Assembly: GCF_001718195.1 (NCBI RefSeq)
Contig: NZ_MCNV01000005.1
Span: 186,001-250,000, forward strand
Reading direction: 5' to 3'
From: Paraburkholderia nodosa
GTDB taxonomy: Bacteria > Pseudomonadota > Gammaproteobacteria > Burkholderiales > Burkholderiaceae
Length of the DNA: 64,000 nucleotides
In this document: positions 15,784-25,104 of the stretch, piece after piece
Numbering within the stretch: position 1 is the stretch's first letter
Layout: the number at the start of each line of letters is the position of its first letter
Notes under the pieces: model-generated
The model's database searches: none
What the model was told of the DNA's origin: nothing
Seen by the model: only the letters and a program-made list of their open reading frames with translations
Translations under genes and position numbers: made by a program

Positions 15784-17780
15784 TGCTGTGCCTTGCGCAT
15801 CGGTGGGAGAGGTGAAACAGGAGCCGCTGGGACTGCTGCGTCCTGAGCGTTCACGGGGCGAACATCGTCATGTCGGGCATGAATACTGACCATCGACTGC
15901 CCGGCAAGCGCCTCGGCGTGCTGCTGCAGGATGCGTCGTGCCTCCAGATAGGCGGGATGCACCGGCAATTTCCCTTGCGGCGAGGCCTCGGCGTATCGGA
16001 TCAATGCCTCGACGGCGTCGCTGTTGCCGGAAAGATGCAGAAGGCGCCGCTTCTCGAGAGCGCGGATTGCCGATCGCACGTAGAGGGAATGAGGGGTGCG
16101 GTGCCACGGCGGCGCGGCGCGAACGACACCGAGAAAGTGTCCCTGCCGGCTGGAGACGGTTGCAAAGCGCGCGTCGTCATCGTTGTCGAGCTGCAGCCAG
16201 AAACACTGTCCGAGAAGATCAGTTCGCATCGCTAGCCACTCCGCGGAGTAGCGGGCGTTGGCAAAGTTGAAGTGGGGGCGTCGGCCATTCCTGAGGCCTC
16301 CCTGCAGCGTGCAGAGCCTGCGCGCGCAGACCATGCGTCGCACCGCGCCTGGATCAGCCGTGCGAAACGCCATCGAACCATTCGCGACCAGCAACTGCAG
16401 CTGTTCGAGCGGGCTACGGTATCCGAGGCCCGAATGCGGCGTCGCGTTGTAGTTCGCGATCAGCGTATCCAGCAGTTCCTGCGCATATTCGAGCTGGAAC
16501 TGTGTGGCGAACGTTGCGGCCTCGGGGTCGTGGCCGCGCTTGTCGGCAGGGGAACTGCCGGTGGTAATCGATAGCTGGTGAAAGCCACCACTGGCGAGAC
16601 GCCCGAAGAACGACTCGATGTAGGGGCGATCGTCCTTGGTACGTCGGCAACTGTAACTTGCGGGGTCCTGTGGCTTGACGATCCGCGCACCCACGACCTC
16701 GCGTAAGACATCCTCGACGCGTTGGCAGACGTTGGCGAGCGCGCCGTCGACACTGAACTCGTCCCAGCAGGCACCGGTCAGCTGCGGAATGTGGAAGGAG
16801 GGTAGGCCGGCGCCAGAAACATAGGCATCCTGACCGAATTGCAGTTCGCGGGGGATCCAGGGAACAAGTGCTGTTCGGATCGCGCGCAGTACGTCTTCGG
16901 CCGAACATTCGCGACGCAGACAAAGGTGATAGCCGAGCACGGCGCGCGAGACGACTTCGATCAACACGATGACCCACACACGATGGATCATGCGCGGCTC
17001 GGTCCCGCCATGCGGTGAGGGGACGAGCACCAGCATACGCGCATCAAGCTTGTGGGCATCGCACTCCACACGTTCGAACGGTAGCAGCTCCGGGCGTCGC
17101 GTACCGTCTCCGCTTCGCGCCTTCCTGACAGCTTCGTCTCCGCCGGCGGCCTGCCTTGCGCGCGAGGGATTCTCTGCGAGGACTGCATCAATGTAGGTGC
17201 CGATCGTCACGTAGCCGCGCCGGTCAACATTGAAGGGCCATTCGCCGCGGCGCTCGAAGCCACGCTCACGCATTTCGGCGATGAACCACCGGAAGATGGC
17301 CATGCGAGGCCTGCGCGATGCCTCAAGCTCTGGTCGCTTGCCAAGAATCCGCGCGCGCAGACGCTCCTCAAGTCCGCGGCCGGAAGGACACTCGAAGGCC
17401 CATTGCAACGCGCCCACGGCGCCACTACCCCAGACGTCGGGTTTCAGGGGAGTCTTACGTTCGTAGGCCTTGGTGTGAGAGTGGGGCAGCAGGCCGCGCC
17501 AGCCGAAGACGCGTCCATCCGGGTGTTGCCTCAGGCAGCGCTCCCTGAGCAGCCGGTAGGCCTGGCCGCGCCCCATGCCGCAGATCGACCGGATCTGGAT
17601 ATCCGACGCACCATCGAGATAGAGACGGATGGCCCGTTCGCGACGCAGGTACAGCGTCTGTCGCTCAGGGGAGAGCGCGAGCACATCAACCGCCGGCCAA
17701 CTGGCGAGTTCACCGTCGCAGGGCACCCCACCATCCGCGGACAGGCTGCTCCGTATTTCCAGTCGCGAACGCCGTGTCAT
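15777..17780 (-). CDS. tniA: TniA/TnsB-like DDE transposase
   Basis: A 667-residue Mu/Tn7-type transposase. Two N-terminal helix-turn-helix regions (residues ~40-90) precede an RNase H-fold core with an apparent DDE triad: Asp in FERVECDAHKLD (about 235), Asp in EFSVDGALANV (about 333) and Glu in DRPYIESFFGRL (about 380). A Mu-transposase C-terminal beta-barrel follows (FNFANARYSAEWL). Length is within the range for this family. Its upstream region contains the direct repeats that it should bind. Without a TnsA partner, cointegrate formation would be expected (family knowledge). Confidence 0.87.
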   Translation of the reverse strand: MTRRSRLEIRSSLSADGGVPCDGELASWPAVDVLALSPERQTLYLRRERAIRLYLDGASDIQIRSICGMGRGQAYRLLRERCLRQHPDGRVFGWRGLLPHSHTKAYERKTPLKPDVWGSGAVGALQWAFECPSGRGLEERLRARILGKRPELEASRRPRMAIFRWFIAEMRERGFERRGEWPFNVDRRGYVTIGTYIDAVLAENPSRARQAAGGDEAVRKARSGDGTRRPELLPFERVECDAHKLDARMLVLVPSPHGGTEPRMIHRVWVIVLIEVVSRAVLGYHLCLRRECSAEDVLRAIRTALVPWIPRELQFGQDAYVSGAGLPSFHIPQLTGACWDEFSVDGALANVCQRVEDVLREVVGARIVKPQDPASYSCRRTKDDRPYIESFFGRLASGGFHQLSITTGSSPADKRGHDPEAATFATQFQLEYAQELLDTLIANYNATPHSGLGYRSPLEQLQLLVANGSMAFRTADPGAVRRMVCARRLCTLQGGLRNGRRPHFNFANARYSAEWLAMRTDLLGQCFWLQLDNDDDARFATVSSRQGHFLGVVRAAPPWHRTPHSLYVRSAIRALEKRRLLHLSGNSDAVEALIRYAEASPQGKLPVHPAYLEARRILQQHAEALAGQSMVSIHARHDDVRPVNAQDAAVPAAPVSPLPPMRKAQQW

Positions 17781-17811
17781 CGGAGCCTCCGCCGTCGCGT
17801 CGACCTTTACG

Positions 17812-17974
17812 ACACAAGATTAGTTGATTTCGCGCAACGCGATACAACTTTACTTGACGGCCGGCTCGACGATAGACACAACTTTACTTGCAATGGAAAC
17901 TGCCGCTTCAGCCTTGCCAGGAGCCCCGCAGCGAGAAATTGCGCGCCGCACAACGGTAGATACAACTTTACTTG
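17812..17974. repeat. iterated transposon-end repeats
   Basis: Direct copies of ATACAACTTTACTTG at 17842-17856 and 17960-17974 and ACACAACTTTACTTG at 17876-17890, plus a degenerate ACACAAGATTAGTTG at 17812-17826. Same orientation, spaced 30, 34 and 84 bases. Like Tn7 ends, the reverse complement contains a TAAAGT core (CAAGTAAAGTTGTAT). They overlap the tniA promoter region, so transposase binding could also repress tniA. Confidence 0.75.
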
Positions 17975-18064
17975 CGTGAGCGGCGGCTCTCAATGGCCGT
18001 TTCAGAGCGATGCGGCAGGCTCACATCACAACCCTGAAGGGACGATTACAACGGTCCAGAGCGG

Positions 18065-18505
18065 TCATTCCGTCGCGCGTACGGCTTGAATCTCAAGGTA
18101 TTCTGAGACGCGCTGTTGGAGCGTGCTAATTGCGTCCGGGAGCCGCAAGTAAGCTCCCACGTCCATGAGTGACCACGCTTGCCCCTCATCGCCGAAACGT
18201 ATCGCGGCGACATCCGTATTTGTAAGCCATCCAGCAAAAAAACATTGTGGAAGTCCATTCGGGGAAGCTGCGGGATAGGATTTCGACCAGTAAATCCGAT
18301 TAGCTTTTATGCTTATTCCGAATTCTTCGAAGACCTCACGAAAGGCGCATTCCTCTGGGGTCTCATCTCCTTCTCGGCCCCCCCCGGGCAAATCCCACAA
18401 TCCCGGAAAAGGAATCCCCGGCTTATCGTCTCGGCGATAGACAAGGATTTCACGCCCCTTGAAAAGGGCAATCTTGGACCCGCTAAAAGCAGATGGCCAC
18501 TTCAT
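18065..18505 (-). CDS. Nudix hydrolase
   Basis: A 146-residue Nudix protein with a complete Nudix box: GGGREGDETPEECAFREVFEEFG (residues ~41-63, all consensus Gly/Glu/Arg positions present). Such proteins hydrolyse nucleoside diphosphates linked to another group; the substrate cannot be predicted. Its stop codon lies only about 90 bases from the last transposon-end repeat. It stands alone, with no obvious operon partner. Confidence 0.87.
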   Translation of the reverse strand: MKWPSAFSGSKIALFKGREILVYRRDDKPGIPFPGLWDLPGGGREGDETPEECAFREVFEEFGISIKANRIYWSKSYPAASPNGLPQCFFAGWLTNTDVAAIRFGDEGQAWSLMDVGAYLRLPDAISTLQQRVSEYLEIQAVRATE

Positions 18506-18915
18506 GTTTGCCTTCGATCAGTTGTTTAGCCGAGGCAATAACTCTAACCTTGATAATGAATCTGTGCACTTGCGGATACCGGCAAGGCGTCTTGGAACAT
18601 TGTCGACGATCCATGTGCGTGCATCGAACGTCGCATTGTGGCCGCACCGCACTGCGTCCCACGACCGGGCACGCCGCTCGCGCCCGGCGCACGTCTCTTG
18701 CAACATGCATAACCGACCCGAAGCCGTCGGTCAACTTTCCGGACAACGGCCGTTCATTGGCCGTCTTCCAGACTAGCTGGACGAAGCTCTCGACAAAATA
18801 AGCACCATTCATATATCCAGCGCCGAAATGCTATCCGGATTTTTTGATAAAGCGGGCGGGACGATATCGTGTAACGTCAAGCGGTGAATGTCGCTGAAGG
18901 CTAGCATCCTTCACG
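18506..18915. other. intergenic stretch without a recognised gene
   Basis: About 400 bases between divergent genes. Short open frames on both strands show no recognisable motif. Presumably contains the promoters of the Nudix and DJ-1 family genes. Confidence 0.5.
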
Positions 18916-19713
18916 ATGTATGACGTTCCTTTATCTCTGGAAGCCCTCGTGAATAGTGAAAACACCCGGATCGGCCTTGTTCTCTTTCCAAGGCTGACGC
19001 AACTTGATCTGACTGGACCGGCAGAAGTGTTTGGACGAATGCCCGGTGCCGAAGTCCACTTGCTGTGGAAGACACTCGATCCTGTACCGTCTGACCGGGG
19101 TCTCAGCATTTTACCAACGACCACGTTCAACGATTGCCCAAGGCTGGATGTAATCTGCGTTCCCGGTGGTCCTGGTCAAGTCGAACTTATGGATGACGAC
19201 GTTACCCTGCAATTCCTTCGGCGGATCGCTCTAGGCTGCAGCCTGATTACCTCCGTCTGTACGGGATCACTTGTGCTGGGTGCGGCTGGGCTGCTCACGG
19301 GTTTCCGGGCCACTTGCCATTGGTCGTCCATTGATCAGTTGAGCCTGCTTGGAGCGGAACCGGTGCACGAGCGCGTAGTGCGAGACCGGAACCGTATTAC
19401 GGGTGCAGGCGTGACATCCGGCATTGACTTCGCCCTGACCCTACTAGCCCACCTTTCGGGCGACCAGGTGGCGCAGGAGGTACAACTCCAGATGGAATAT
19501 GACCCCCATCCTCCTTTTGAATCCGGTTCGCCGCGTACGGCCCCACCGGCCCTTATTGAAGCAACCCGAGTAAAAATCTCATCGTTTGTCGAACGTCGCA
19601 GGATCGCGACGGAGCGTGCGGCAGCACGCCTCGCGAACTTTCCAGGCTCAATGCCGACTGGCCGAAAGCGGTCGACCAGTGGCCCATGTCAATCGGCCGC
19701 CAGCCTCGAGTAA
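18916..19713 (+). CDS. DJ-1/PfpI family protein, isonitrile hydratase-like
   Basis: A 265-residue protein with the DJ-1/PfpI fold. Markers: IGLVLFPRLTQLDLTGPAEVFG at the N-terminus, VPGGPGQ, and the nucleophile elbow SVCTGSLVLGAAGLL followed by ATCHWSS. This pattern is that of InhA-type isonitrile (cyclohexyl-isocyanide) hydratases and of the sensor half of GATase1-type AraC regulators; the C-terminus (~60 residues, Arg-rich) does not show an AraC domain. Its 3' end overlaps the convergent GNAT gene by 25 bases. An ATG a few codons in is also possible as the start. Confidence 0.8.
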   Translation: MYDVPLSLEALVNSENTRIGLVLFPRLTQLDLTGPAEVFGRMPGAEVHLLWKTLDPVPSDRGLSILPTTTFNDCPRLDVICVPGGPGQVELMDDDVTLQFLRRIALGCSLITSVCTGSLVLGAAGLLTGFRATCHWSSIDQLSLLGAEPVHERVVRDRNRITGAGVTSGIDFALTLLAHLSGDQVAQEVQLQMEYDPHPPFESGSPRTAPPALIEATRVKISSFVERRRIATERAAARLANFPGSMPTGRKRSTSGPCQSAASLE

Positions 19714-20225
19714 AGAGCGAAGTCTCCTGGTATCCCACGTACCATCCGATAACTGCGAAGAAGACCTTCATATCGATATTGGCAGCGCTGGAGAACTTGC
19801 GCCGAACGCGAATTGCTTTTCAACACAGTGCCTTGGACGCGAACAAAACTGTACGTGTCAAAGGACCATGTAGTGAGGGCATTGCAAACCGCGCTAGCAA
19901 TTCCTCTCCCCCAGTATTCCGGTGAAAGGTCGTAGGCAATTTCGGCGGTGCGGTTTACAGCGGAAACGGTGTGGAACCCGATCGTACCGATCAACGCCTC
20001 ATCAACATTGCTCACGATGGCGAGCCGTCGTATGGACTCAGGTGAGGTCGACTCCAATGCGTCAAACATGGGCAAGAGATCCGCTCGCGAATGCAAGTTC
20101 CAACTCGTATGCTCGACGACATGCGGCAGCGCCATATATGCGTACCAGGCGTCCACATCAAAGCGTTCGAGCTGCCGAAGCGAGACACCTGGATACCCCG
20201 AGGCAGGGGCAACTTCGATTCTCAT
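19689..20225 (-). CDS. GNAT family N-acetyltransferase (RimJ/RimL type)
   Basis: A 178-residue acetyltransferase. IGTIGFHTVSAVNRTAEIAYDLSPEYWGRGIASAVCNAL (cited as landmarks at ~residues 78-116) includes the acetyl-CoA-binding GRGIAS loop, and the late VLKSNSRSAQVLQRCQYRYEGLLRS is typical of RimJ/RimL proteins that acetylate protein N-termini or small molecules. GAGGA precedes the ATG. Convergent with, and overlapping, the DJ-1 family gene. Confidence 0.85.
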   Translation of the reverse strand: MRIEVAPASGYPGVSLRQLERFDVDAWYAYMALPHVVEHTSWNLHSRADLLPMFDALESTSPESIRRLAIVSNVDEALIGTIGFHTVSAVNRTAEIAYDLSPEYWGRGIASAVCNALTTWSFDTYSFVRVQGTVLKSNSRSAQVLQRCQYRYEGLLRSYRMVRGIPGDFALYSRLAAD

Positions 20226-20401
20226 GCATTGTCCTCAATCGCGTGATTTTTATTTTATCCAGATTGGACGTTATTCTTCATGGTTTCAAGGATTGTCAAT
20301 AATCTAGGCAATTGTCTCGACCGTCTCTTCATAGCCGCACGGCGTCCCACGACCTGACGTGTCTGTTCGTCCCCGGCCCGCGACTCACACAACAGGTGTG
20401 T

Positions 20402-20722
20402 TCATGCCTTCGCGCGTGGAATCATTTCCAAGGCCGCCTGCACAGTCTCGAAGAACTCTTCCGCAAGGGCGTAGTGCACCAATGCGATTGGATTCTCGGT
20501 AGGCGTTTCGCGTATGAAGTTCCTGCCGCGCTCGACAAGAATGTCAATTGGTCGATAGTTCTCGCTCAACCAGCAGGCGAGTGTATGATTGACGGCACTC
20601 GACAGTTCGTAGATCGCAGTATCACGACGATACAGCCGAAGCTCCGTAAATTGCTCATCATTCAACTCCTGCTGCAAAGAGGCAATTTTTTGGACAAGCT
20701 GATCGATCCTGCTCGTTGTCAA
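20402..20722 (-). CDS. small hypothetical protein with N-terminal coiled coil
   Basis: A 106-residue soluble protein with a TTG start and GAGGTG in front of it. Residues ~5-35 look like a coiled coil (IDQLVQKIASLQQELNDEQF). The rest is helical with no known motif. I do not recognise a family. Codon use is ordinary, which supports a real gene. Confidence 0.5.
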   Translation of the reverse strand: MTTSRIDQLVQKIASLQQELNDEQFTELRLYRRDTAIYELSSAVNHTLACWLSENYRPIDILVERGRNFIRETPTENPIALVHYALAEEFFETVQAALEMIPRAKA

Positions 20723-21082
20723 AGCAACACCTCAAATTTTCCGTGAAGAGAACCGGCACTACGACAGAGACTTCGTTCCGAGAACTGTGAGTTCGGGATC
20801 TGGCGGACAGCGCTTTACCGCTGTACGGTCCGACTTCATCTTCGATTGTCTACGATCTGAGGGCGAAAGTCGAATGACAAGTTCTGGCCGATCAGTGCCT
20901 CATGCAAACGGTATTCGAACGCCGAGACTGCGGATGCAGCAACCGGCGATAGACGGATCCAATCCGGACGGTCGCCCTGTCAGCGGCTCAAGTGCAGGTA
21001 ACGCCAATTTTGGTCACTCATAGACGAACCGAAATCGCCGACAATCGCTAATAAAGGCCCGAATTGATCCGACGGAGCGTCT
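20723..21082. other. intergenic stretch without a recognised gene
   Basis: About 360 bases between divergent genes. No convincing coding frame, RNA or repeat is visible. Confidence 0.5.
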
Positions 21083-22477
21083 GTGGAAGCGTCGAAATCG
21101 ACAGTCGTCGAAAACATTATCAGCTACATCCCGCTCGTAAATCCCGGCTCATACCCTGCCCGCGCTGGAAACCGTTTGAGACCACTCGTCGAAAGCGGCC
21201 CGGCGTTCAGAAGGATTTGCGAAGCTGTGCATAACGCGCAGCTCAGCGTATGGCTGACTGTCGCATTCGTTCTGGCCGACTTCAACATGCCCGATGGCCA
21301 CGGTACCTTCTTGGACGTTTTGGACCGCGCAGTCGCGCGAGGCGTAGATGTTCGCGTCATTTTCTGGCGGCCCAATCTGGAAAGTTCTCGGTATGGGCAA
21401 GTATTCGCCGGAACGGAGGCGGACTTTCAAATGCTTCGCGCGCGAAGCTCGCGTTTTCGCGCCCGCTGGGACCGCGCGCCCAAGGGATTCTGTCAGCACC
21501 AAAAGTCTTGGTTGATCGATGCTGGTCATCGATCCGAGACAGCCTTTATCGGCGGGATCAACCCAACGTTCAATATAGTTGACCTGGACAATACTGGCGA
21601 TGGAGGCAGGCACGATGTATACGTGGAAGTGACGGGCCCTTCCGCGACCGACGTACATCACAACTTCGTTCAAAGGTGGAACGAGGCCAGCGAGCGGGAC
21701 TTGATCGATGGGAGGTGGCCACATGACGACCAAGACACGCTTTCTTTCCCCGTGCGTGCGTCCGAATCTGCCGGCAACAGCGTGGTACAGATTCAACGTA
21801 ACGTTCACGCTGGCCGGTATCACAACAGTCATGCGACTCCCGGCGGAACTTCCTATGACATTGGCGCCGGCGAGCAGTCCATCTCAAATCAATATCTGAA
21901 TGCAATCCGGGCAGCTCGCAGTTCGATTTATATCGAAAATCAGGCCCTGCCAGTCCCAGCGTTCGCCCTTGAAATCGAGCGGGCACTAAAACGCGGGGTA
22001 CACGTTGTTTTCCTCGCTCCAGGCGAACCTGAAGACTACGTGCGCCAGTGGCGTCAAACCGCCGAGCGCAGAGAATTTTTCAGTCGAATCGAGGCCTTGG
22101 GCGAATATGACAATTTCACTCTCGTCGGGCTCACAGCTCCGATTTCCAGGGGCGGTCGCGGCCAAGTGTACGTTCATGCCAAGCTCATGCTGGTCGATGA
22201 TAAATGGGCAACGATCGGATCGTGCAACCTTCATTCAAATTCCCTAACCGGACACACCGAGATTAACGCCGCTATCTGGGATCACGATTGGGTGCGAGCG
22301 TTGAGGCGCGAACTCCTGCGCGAACATCTCGGTGAGGACACTACTGACATTGACGACCGTTCAGCGTTGAAGCTTTACCGCCGTATTGCACACGACAATG
22401 CGCAACGTTTCCGCGAAGGCAATTTCGAGTGGAAGGGGCGGGCGTTTGAGATGGCCCCCTCGCGGTATGGAACCTGA
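21083..22477 (+). CDS. phospholipase D-like (two HKD motifs) protein
   Basis: A 464-residue PLD-superfamily protein. Both HKD motifs are present: HQKSWLIDAGHRSETAFIGG near residue 140 and VHAKLMLVDDKWATIGSCNL near residue 365. The two halves pair to form one active site in PLD and cardiolipin-synthase enzymes. No signal peptide or membrane segment is obvious, unlike typical cardiolipin synthases, which suggests a soluble or effector-like phospholipase; this is unproven. GTG start with GGAG upstream. Stand-alone gene. Confidence 0.87.
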   Translation: MEASKSTVVENIISYIPLVNPGSYPARAGNRLRPLVESGPAFRRICEAVHNAQLSVWLTVAFVLADFNMPDGHGTFLDVLDRAVARGVDVRVIFWRPNLESSRYGQVFAGTEADFQMLRARSSRFRARWDRAPKGFCQHQKSWLIDAGHRSETAFIGGINPTFNIVDLDNTGDGGRHDVYVEVTGPSATDVHHNFVQRWNEASERDLIDGRWPHDDQDTLSFPVRASESAGNSVVQIQRNVHAGRYHNSHATPGGTSYDIGAGEQSISNQYLNAIRAARSSIYIENQALPVPAFALEIERALKRGVHVVFLAPGEPEDYVRQWRQTAERREFFSRIEALGEYDNFTLVGLTAPISRGGRGQVYVHAKLMLVDDKWATIGSCNLHSNSLTGHTEINAAIWDHDWVRALRRELLREHLGEDTTDIDDRSALKLYRRIAHDNAQRFREGNFEWKGRAFEMAPSRYGT

Positions 22478-23500
22478 AGCAGAACGGACTTCTACACCAT
22501 GTTCCTGGCACGTAACACTTGAGCGACGGCTTTGGAGAACTACGAAGGATCCCTCGTGCGCGAGGAAGAGGCCCAGCGGCCTGATCGAGAAGGCCTCAGC
22601 CCGCTCGCGGTCGTCTTCCGTTGCGCGAGCCGGGTCCTGCAGTCTGGCCAGCAGTGCCGGCCGTTCGGCTTCGGGCACAGAGCGGGTCGTCCACCTCCAG
22701 CTGGCGCCGATGGTTTGAGAAACCGGCACGAGCGCGCCAAATGCGTCGCCGTCGTTTTCGAGATCACTGAACAGCAGAAACGTCTGGAAAAATCCGAACC
22801 CGTGTTTCGCTCATCGCTGTGCCCCCTTGGCTGGGCACTACAGGACGGCTGAATGATTGTCGTGTTGACCTGTTGCGTGCGCAACCGCCCAAGCAGCAGT
22901 GTTGTGCGTCCCGTCGCTGGCGATACGTGATATGCAGTTGCGCTGGTCGCGCACGGGCAAAGCCGCGCCTCGCGCGGCGTTGCCTCCACCGGTCGGAGCC
23001 GGCAGGGTTCTCCAGGGGGCATCCCCTTGGAGAACGGTATGTGTACACGGAAATCTAACTGGAAGTCGCGAGGACGGCACGCCACTCGACCGCCCCCTCC
23101 CGACAGGCAGTTCCAGCTCCGCTGGTACGGGCCACTCCGTCCGCCTGCCGCAGGGTTGTGAGCGCTCCCTATTTCTGTCTTGAGCGACTACGACCGTGGC
23201 CTGGCGAGATCGCCGCTAAACGTACGATAAAGCCCAATCTTTACGGCACCCCTACCAGCGAGGAATTCACGGATCGGCGCTCAAGGGTACGCCAGGTGGG
23301 CGAACAATCCTCTCGAAGACGAAGAACTACCCGTCGACCGACGAAGGCAAAGATCAGGGAAATCCCCGCGCAGCGGTTTTCCTCGCCGGCCGTCCGCCAG
23401 ACGGTCGAAGGCTCTCGAATCCGAATTCATCTGCAATCGTTTTCAGAGTGGTGCAATTGCATCCAATGAGCGCTCCCATTTGGATAGCAGTTTTAATTGG
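22478..23500. other. one kilobase without a convincing gene; possible eroded coding sequence
   Basis: No frame here has recognised motifs. On the minus strand between about 22530 and 22790 one frame reads like protein (FQTFLLFSDLENDGDAF, EAERPALLARLQDPARATED) but lacks a start, is short and matches no family I know, so it may be a remnant. The rest, up to the encapsulin promoter at 23501, shows nothing I can name. Confidence 0.45.
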
Positions 23501-23529
23501 TTGGAAGCGCGCGGCCGTGCCCGCATAGT
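23501..23529 (+). promoter_or_regulatory. promoter of encapsulin locus 1
   Basis: TTGGAA at 23501-23506, 17-base spacer, CATAGT at 23524-23529, then GAATCCTGATGGCTAAAGGC. The same GCATAGTCGA with TCTAAAG/GCTAAAG and GCAAC downstream is found at locus 2 (46736-46764), also 17 bases from a TTGAGA. The repetition supports a real promoter; start site not known. Confidence 0.6.
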
Positions 23530-23603
23530 CGAATCCTGATGGCTAAAGGCGGCAACCCACGAACGGTTCGGATGAGTGCCGCCAACATGACATGGAGGCA
23601 CTG

Positions 23604-24071
23604 ATGACAGTGGAACTGCAGGAAAAGCCGCTGCACGCGGATCTCGTAGCGGCGCGCGGCAACGCGCAAGCGGCCGGGCTGCCCTATGCGGGAAGCGTGA
23701 CGCCGCAGCAGGCATGGGCGCTCCACCAGGCAGGCGAGGTGGTGCTCGTGGATGTGCGCACCGCCGAGGAGCGCAAGTTCGTTGGCCACGCGCCAGGCAC
23801 CTTGCATGTCGCCTGGGCCACGGGCACGAGCCTCACACGCAATCCGCGCTTCGTGCGTGAGCTGGAGGCGAAGACGGGTAAGAGCGCTGCGATCGTGCTG
23901 CTGTGCCGCAGCGGCAACCGCTCGGCGCAGGCCGCGGAGGCGGCCGCCAGGGCGGGCTTTTTTCATGTGTTCAACGTAACCGAAGGCTTCGAAGGCGAGC
24001 TGGACGCGGCGGGGCATCGCGGCCTGAGCAACGGCTGGCGTTTTCATGGCCTGCCGTGGGTGCAGGACTAG
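23604..24071 (+). CDS. rhodanese-like sulfurtransferase of encapsulin locus 1
   Basis: A 155-residue single rhodanese domain. LVDVRTAEERKFVGHAPGTLHVAW leads to the active-site loop CRSGNRSAQAAE (catalytic Cys near 110), which should accept and hand on a persulfide sulfur. The start is the ATG at 23604 with GGAGG 5 bases upstream, preferred over the ATG at 23592, which overlaps that site. It is the first gene of locus 1, 58 bases before the serine acetyltransferase. Rhodaneses accompany cysteine-desulfurase encapsulins in other bacteria, where they may take up the desulfurase product. Locus 2 has no counterpart. Confidence 0.88.
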   Translation: MTVELQEKPLHADLVAARGNAQAAGLPYAGSVTPQQAWALHQAGEVVLVDVRTAEERKFVGHAPGTLHVAWATGTSLTRNPRFVRELEAKTGKSAAIVLLCRSGNRSAQAAEAAARAGFFHVFNVTEGFEGELDAAGHRGLSNGWRFHGLPWVQD

Positions 24072-24129
24072 AACGGCATGCTCACCCGCGCGCCGGATCA
24101 TTCACACGGATAACGAAGAGAGAACTGGC

Positions 24130-25104
24130 GTGACAGTATTTCATGTGGCTGAGATCGTCGACGCGCTGCAGGGCGTTCGACAACAATGGCGCGAATTGCA
24201 GCGGCGCGCGCTGGAGCCGGGCGGGCGTGATCTGCCGGCGCGCGAAGCGCTGGCCGAGGTCATCGAAACGCTCAAGGGCGTGCTGTTTCCCATGCGGCTC
24301 GGACCGCCGGATCTGCGCCAGGAGAGTGAGAACTTCTACGTTGGCCACGCGCTCGACGCGGCACTGCACGCCCTGCTCGCGCAGGCGCGGCTCGAGCTGC
24401 GCTACAAGGCGCGGCATGTCGAGGCCAACCCCGGTGAAATCGACGCGCGCGCACTGGCTGCCGTGCGCGCATTTGCCCAGCGCTTGCCGGCCATCCGCGC
24501 GCTGCTCGACACCGACGTGCTTGCCGCGTTCAACGGTGACCCCGCAGCGGGCAGCGTGGACGAGGTGCTCCTCTGCTACCCCGGTGTGCTCGCCATCACG
24601 CATCACCGGTTTGCGCACGAACTGTATCTGCTCGGGCTGCCGCTGCTCGCGCGCATCATTTCGGAGCTGGCGCACGCGGCCACCGGCATTGACATCCATC
24701 CGGGCGCGCAGATCGGCAGCGCGTTCTTCATCGATCATGGCACGGGCGTCGTGATCGGAGAAACGGCGATCATCGGCGAGCGGGTTCGTGTGTACCAGGC
24801 CGTCACGCTCGGCGCGAAGCGGTTTCCGCGTGACGCGGCTGGCAATCTCGAGAAGGGCCTCGCGCGGCACCCCATCGTCGAGGATGATGTCGTGATCTAC
24901 GCGGGCGCCACGATTCTCGGGCGCGTCACGCTCGGCCGCGGCGCTGTCATTGGCGGCAACGTCTGGCTGACTGAGAGCGTGCCGCCTGGCGCACACGTCA
25001 CCCAGGCGATCTCGCGCCACGAAACTCGCGCGCCGCTTGCGAGCGTGTCCGCCGAGGCCGGCGCTCCCGCATCGTTTGCGATAGCAGCGGACGCGCCGCG
25101 ATGA
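24130..25104 (+). CDS. serine O-acetyltransferase (EpsC/CysE type), locus 1
   Basis: A 324-residue enzyme that acetylates L-serine with acetyl-CoA, the committed step of cysteine synthesis. The N-terminal ~180 residues are helical. The C-terminal left-handed beta-helix carries GIDIHPGAQIGSAFFIDHGTGVVIGET and GERVRVYQAVTLGAKRFPRD (signature hexapeptides and the catalytic His/Asp region). The GTG at 24130 is chosen by alignment with the paralogue at 46973, which starts the same way (MTxFxV). The stop codon overlaps the next gene's ATG (ATGA). Supplies the precursor for cysteine, substrate of the encapsulated desulfurase. Confidence 0.9.
   Translation: MTVFHVAEIVDALQGVRQQWRELQRRALEPGGRDLPAREALAEVIETLKGVLFPMRLGPPDLRQESENFYVGHALDAALHALLAQARLELRYKARHVEANPGEIDARALAAVRAFAQRLPAIRALLDTDVLAAFNGDPAAGSVDEVLLCYPGVLAITHHRFAHELYLLGLPLLARIISELAHAATGIDIHPGAQIGSAFFIDHGTGVVIGETAIIGERVRVYQAVTLGAKRFPRDAAGNLEKGLARHPIVEDDVVIYAGATILGRVTLGRGAVIGGNVWLTESVPPGAHVTQAISRHETRAPLASVSAEAGAPASFAIAADAPR

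Larger units (their letters stand above)
12873..18050 (-). mobile_element. Tn7/Tn5053-like transposon core (tniA-tniB-tniQ), boundaries uncertain
   Basis: Three overlapping genes read leftward: a DDE transposase, an AAA+ ATPase and a TniQ/TnsD-type target selector. Three to four direct copies of a 15-mer ACAACTTTACTTG lie just outside tniA (17812-17974), as expected for a transposase-binding end. I find no matching repeats beyond tniQ, no TnsA-type endonuclease, no resolvase and no cargo genes. The outer limit near 18050 is a guess (GATTACA there could be an ACA end). The element may be truncated on the left, next to the IS1182 remnant. Confidence 0.7.

Noticed and set aside
17812..17974. Repeats considered as a CRISPR array
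   Set aside because: Only three to four 15-base units, unevenly spaced (30, 34, 84), without uniform spacers or cas genes; they fit transposon-end binding sites.
18038..18055. GATTACA near 18050 as the exact outer end of the transposon
   Set aside because: No counterpart with TGT and no target duplication could be found on the other side, so the boundary stays undetermined.
22540..23085. 181-codon minus-strand frame
   Set aside because: Composition (Arg/Cys/Ser-rich, no hydrophobic pattern) is that of a non-coding GC-rich frame.
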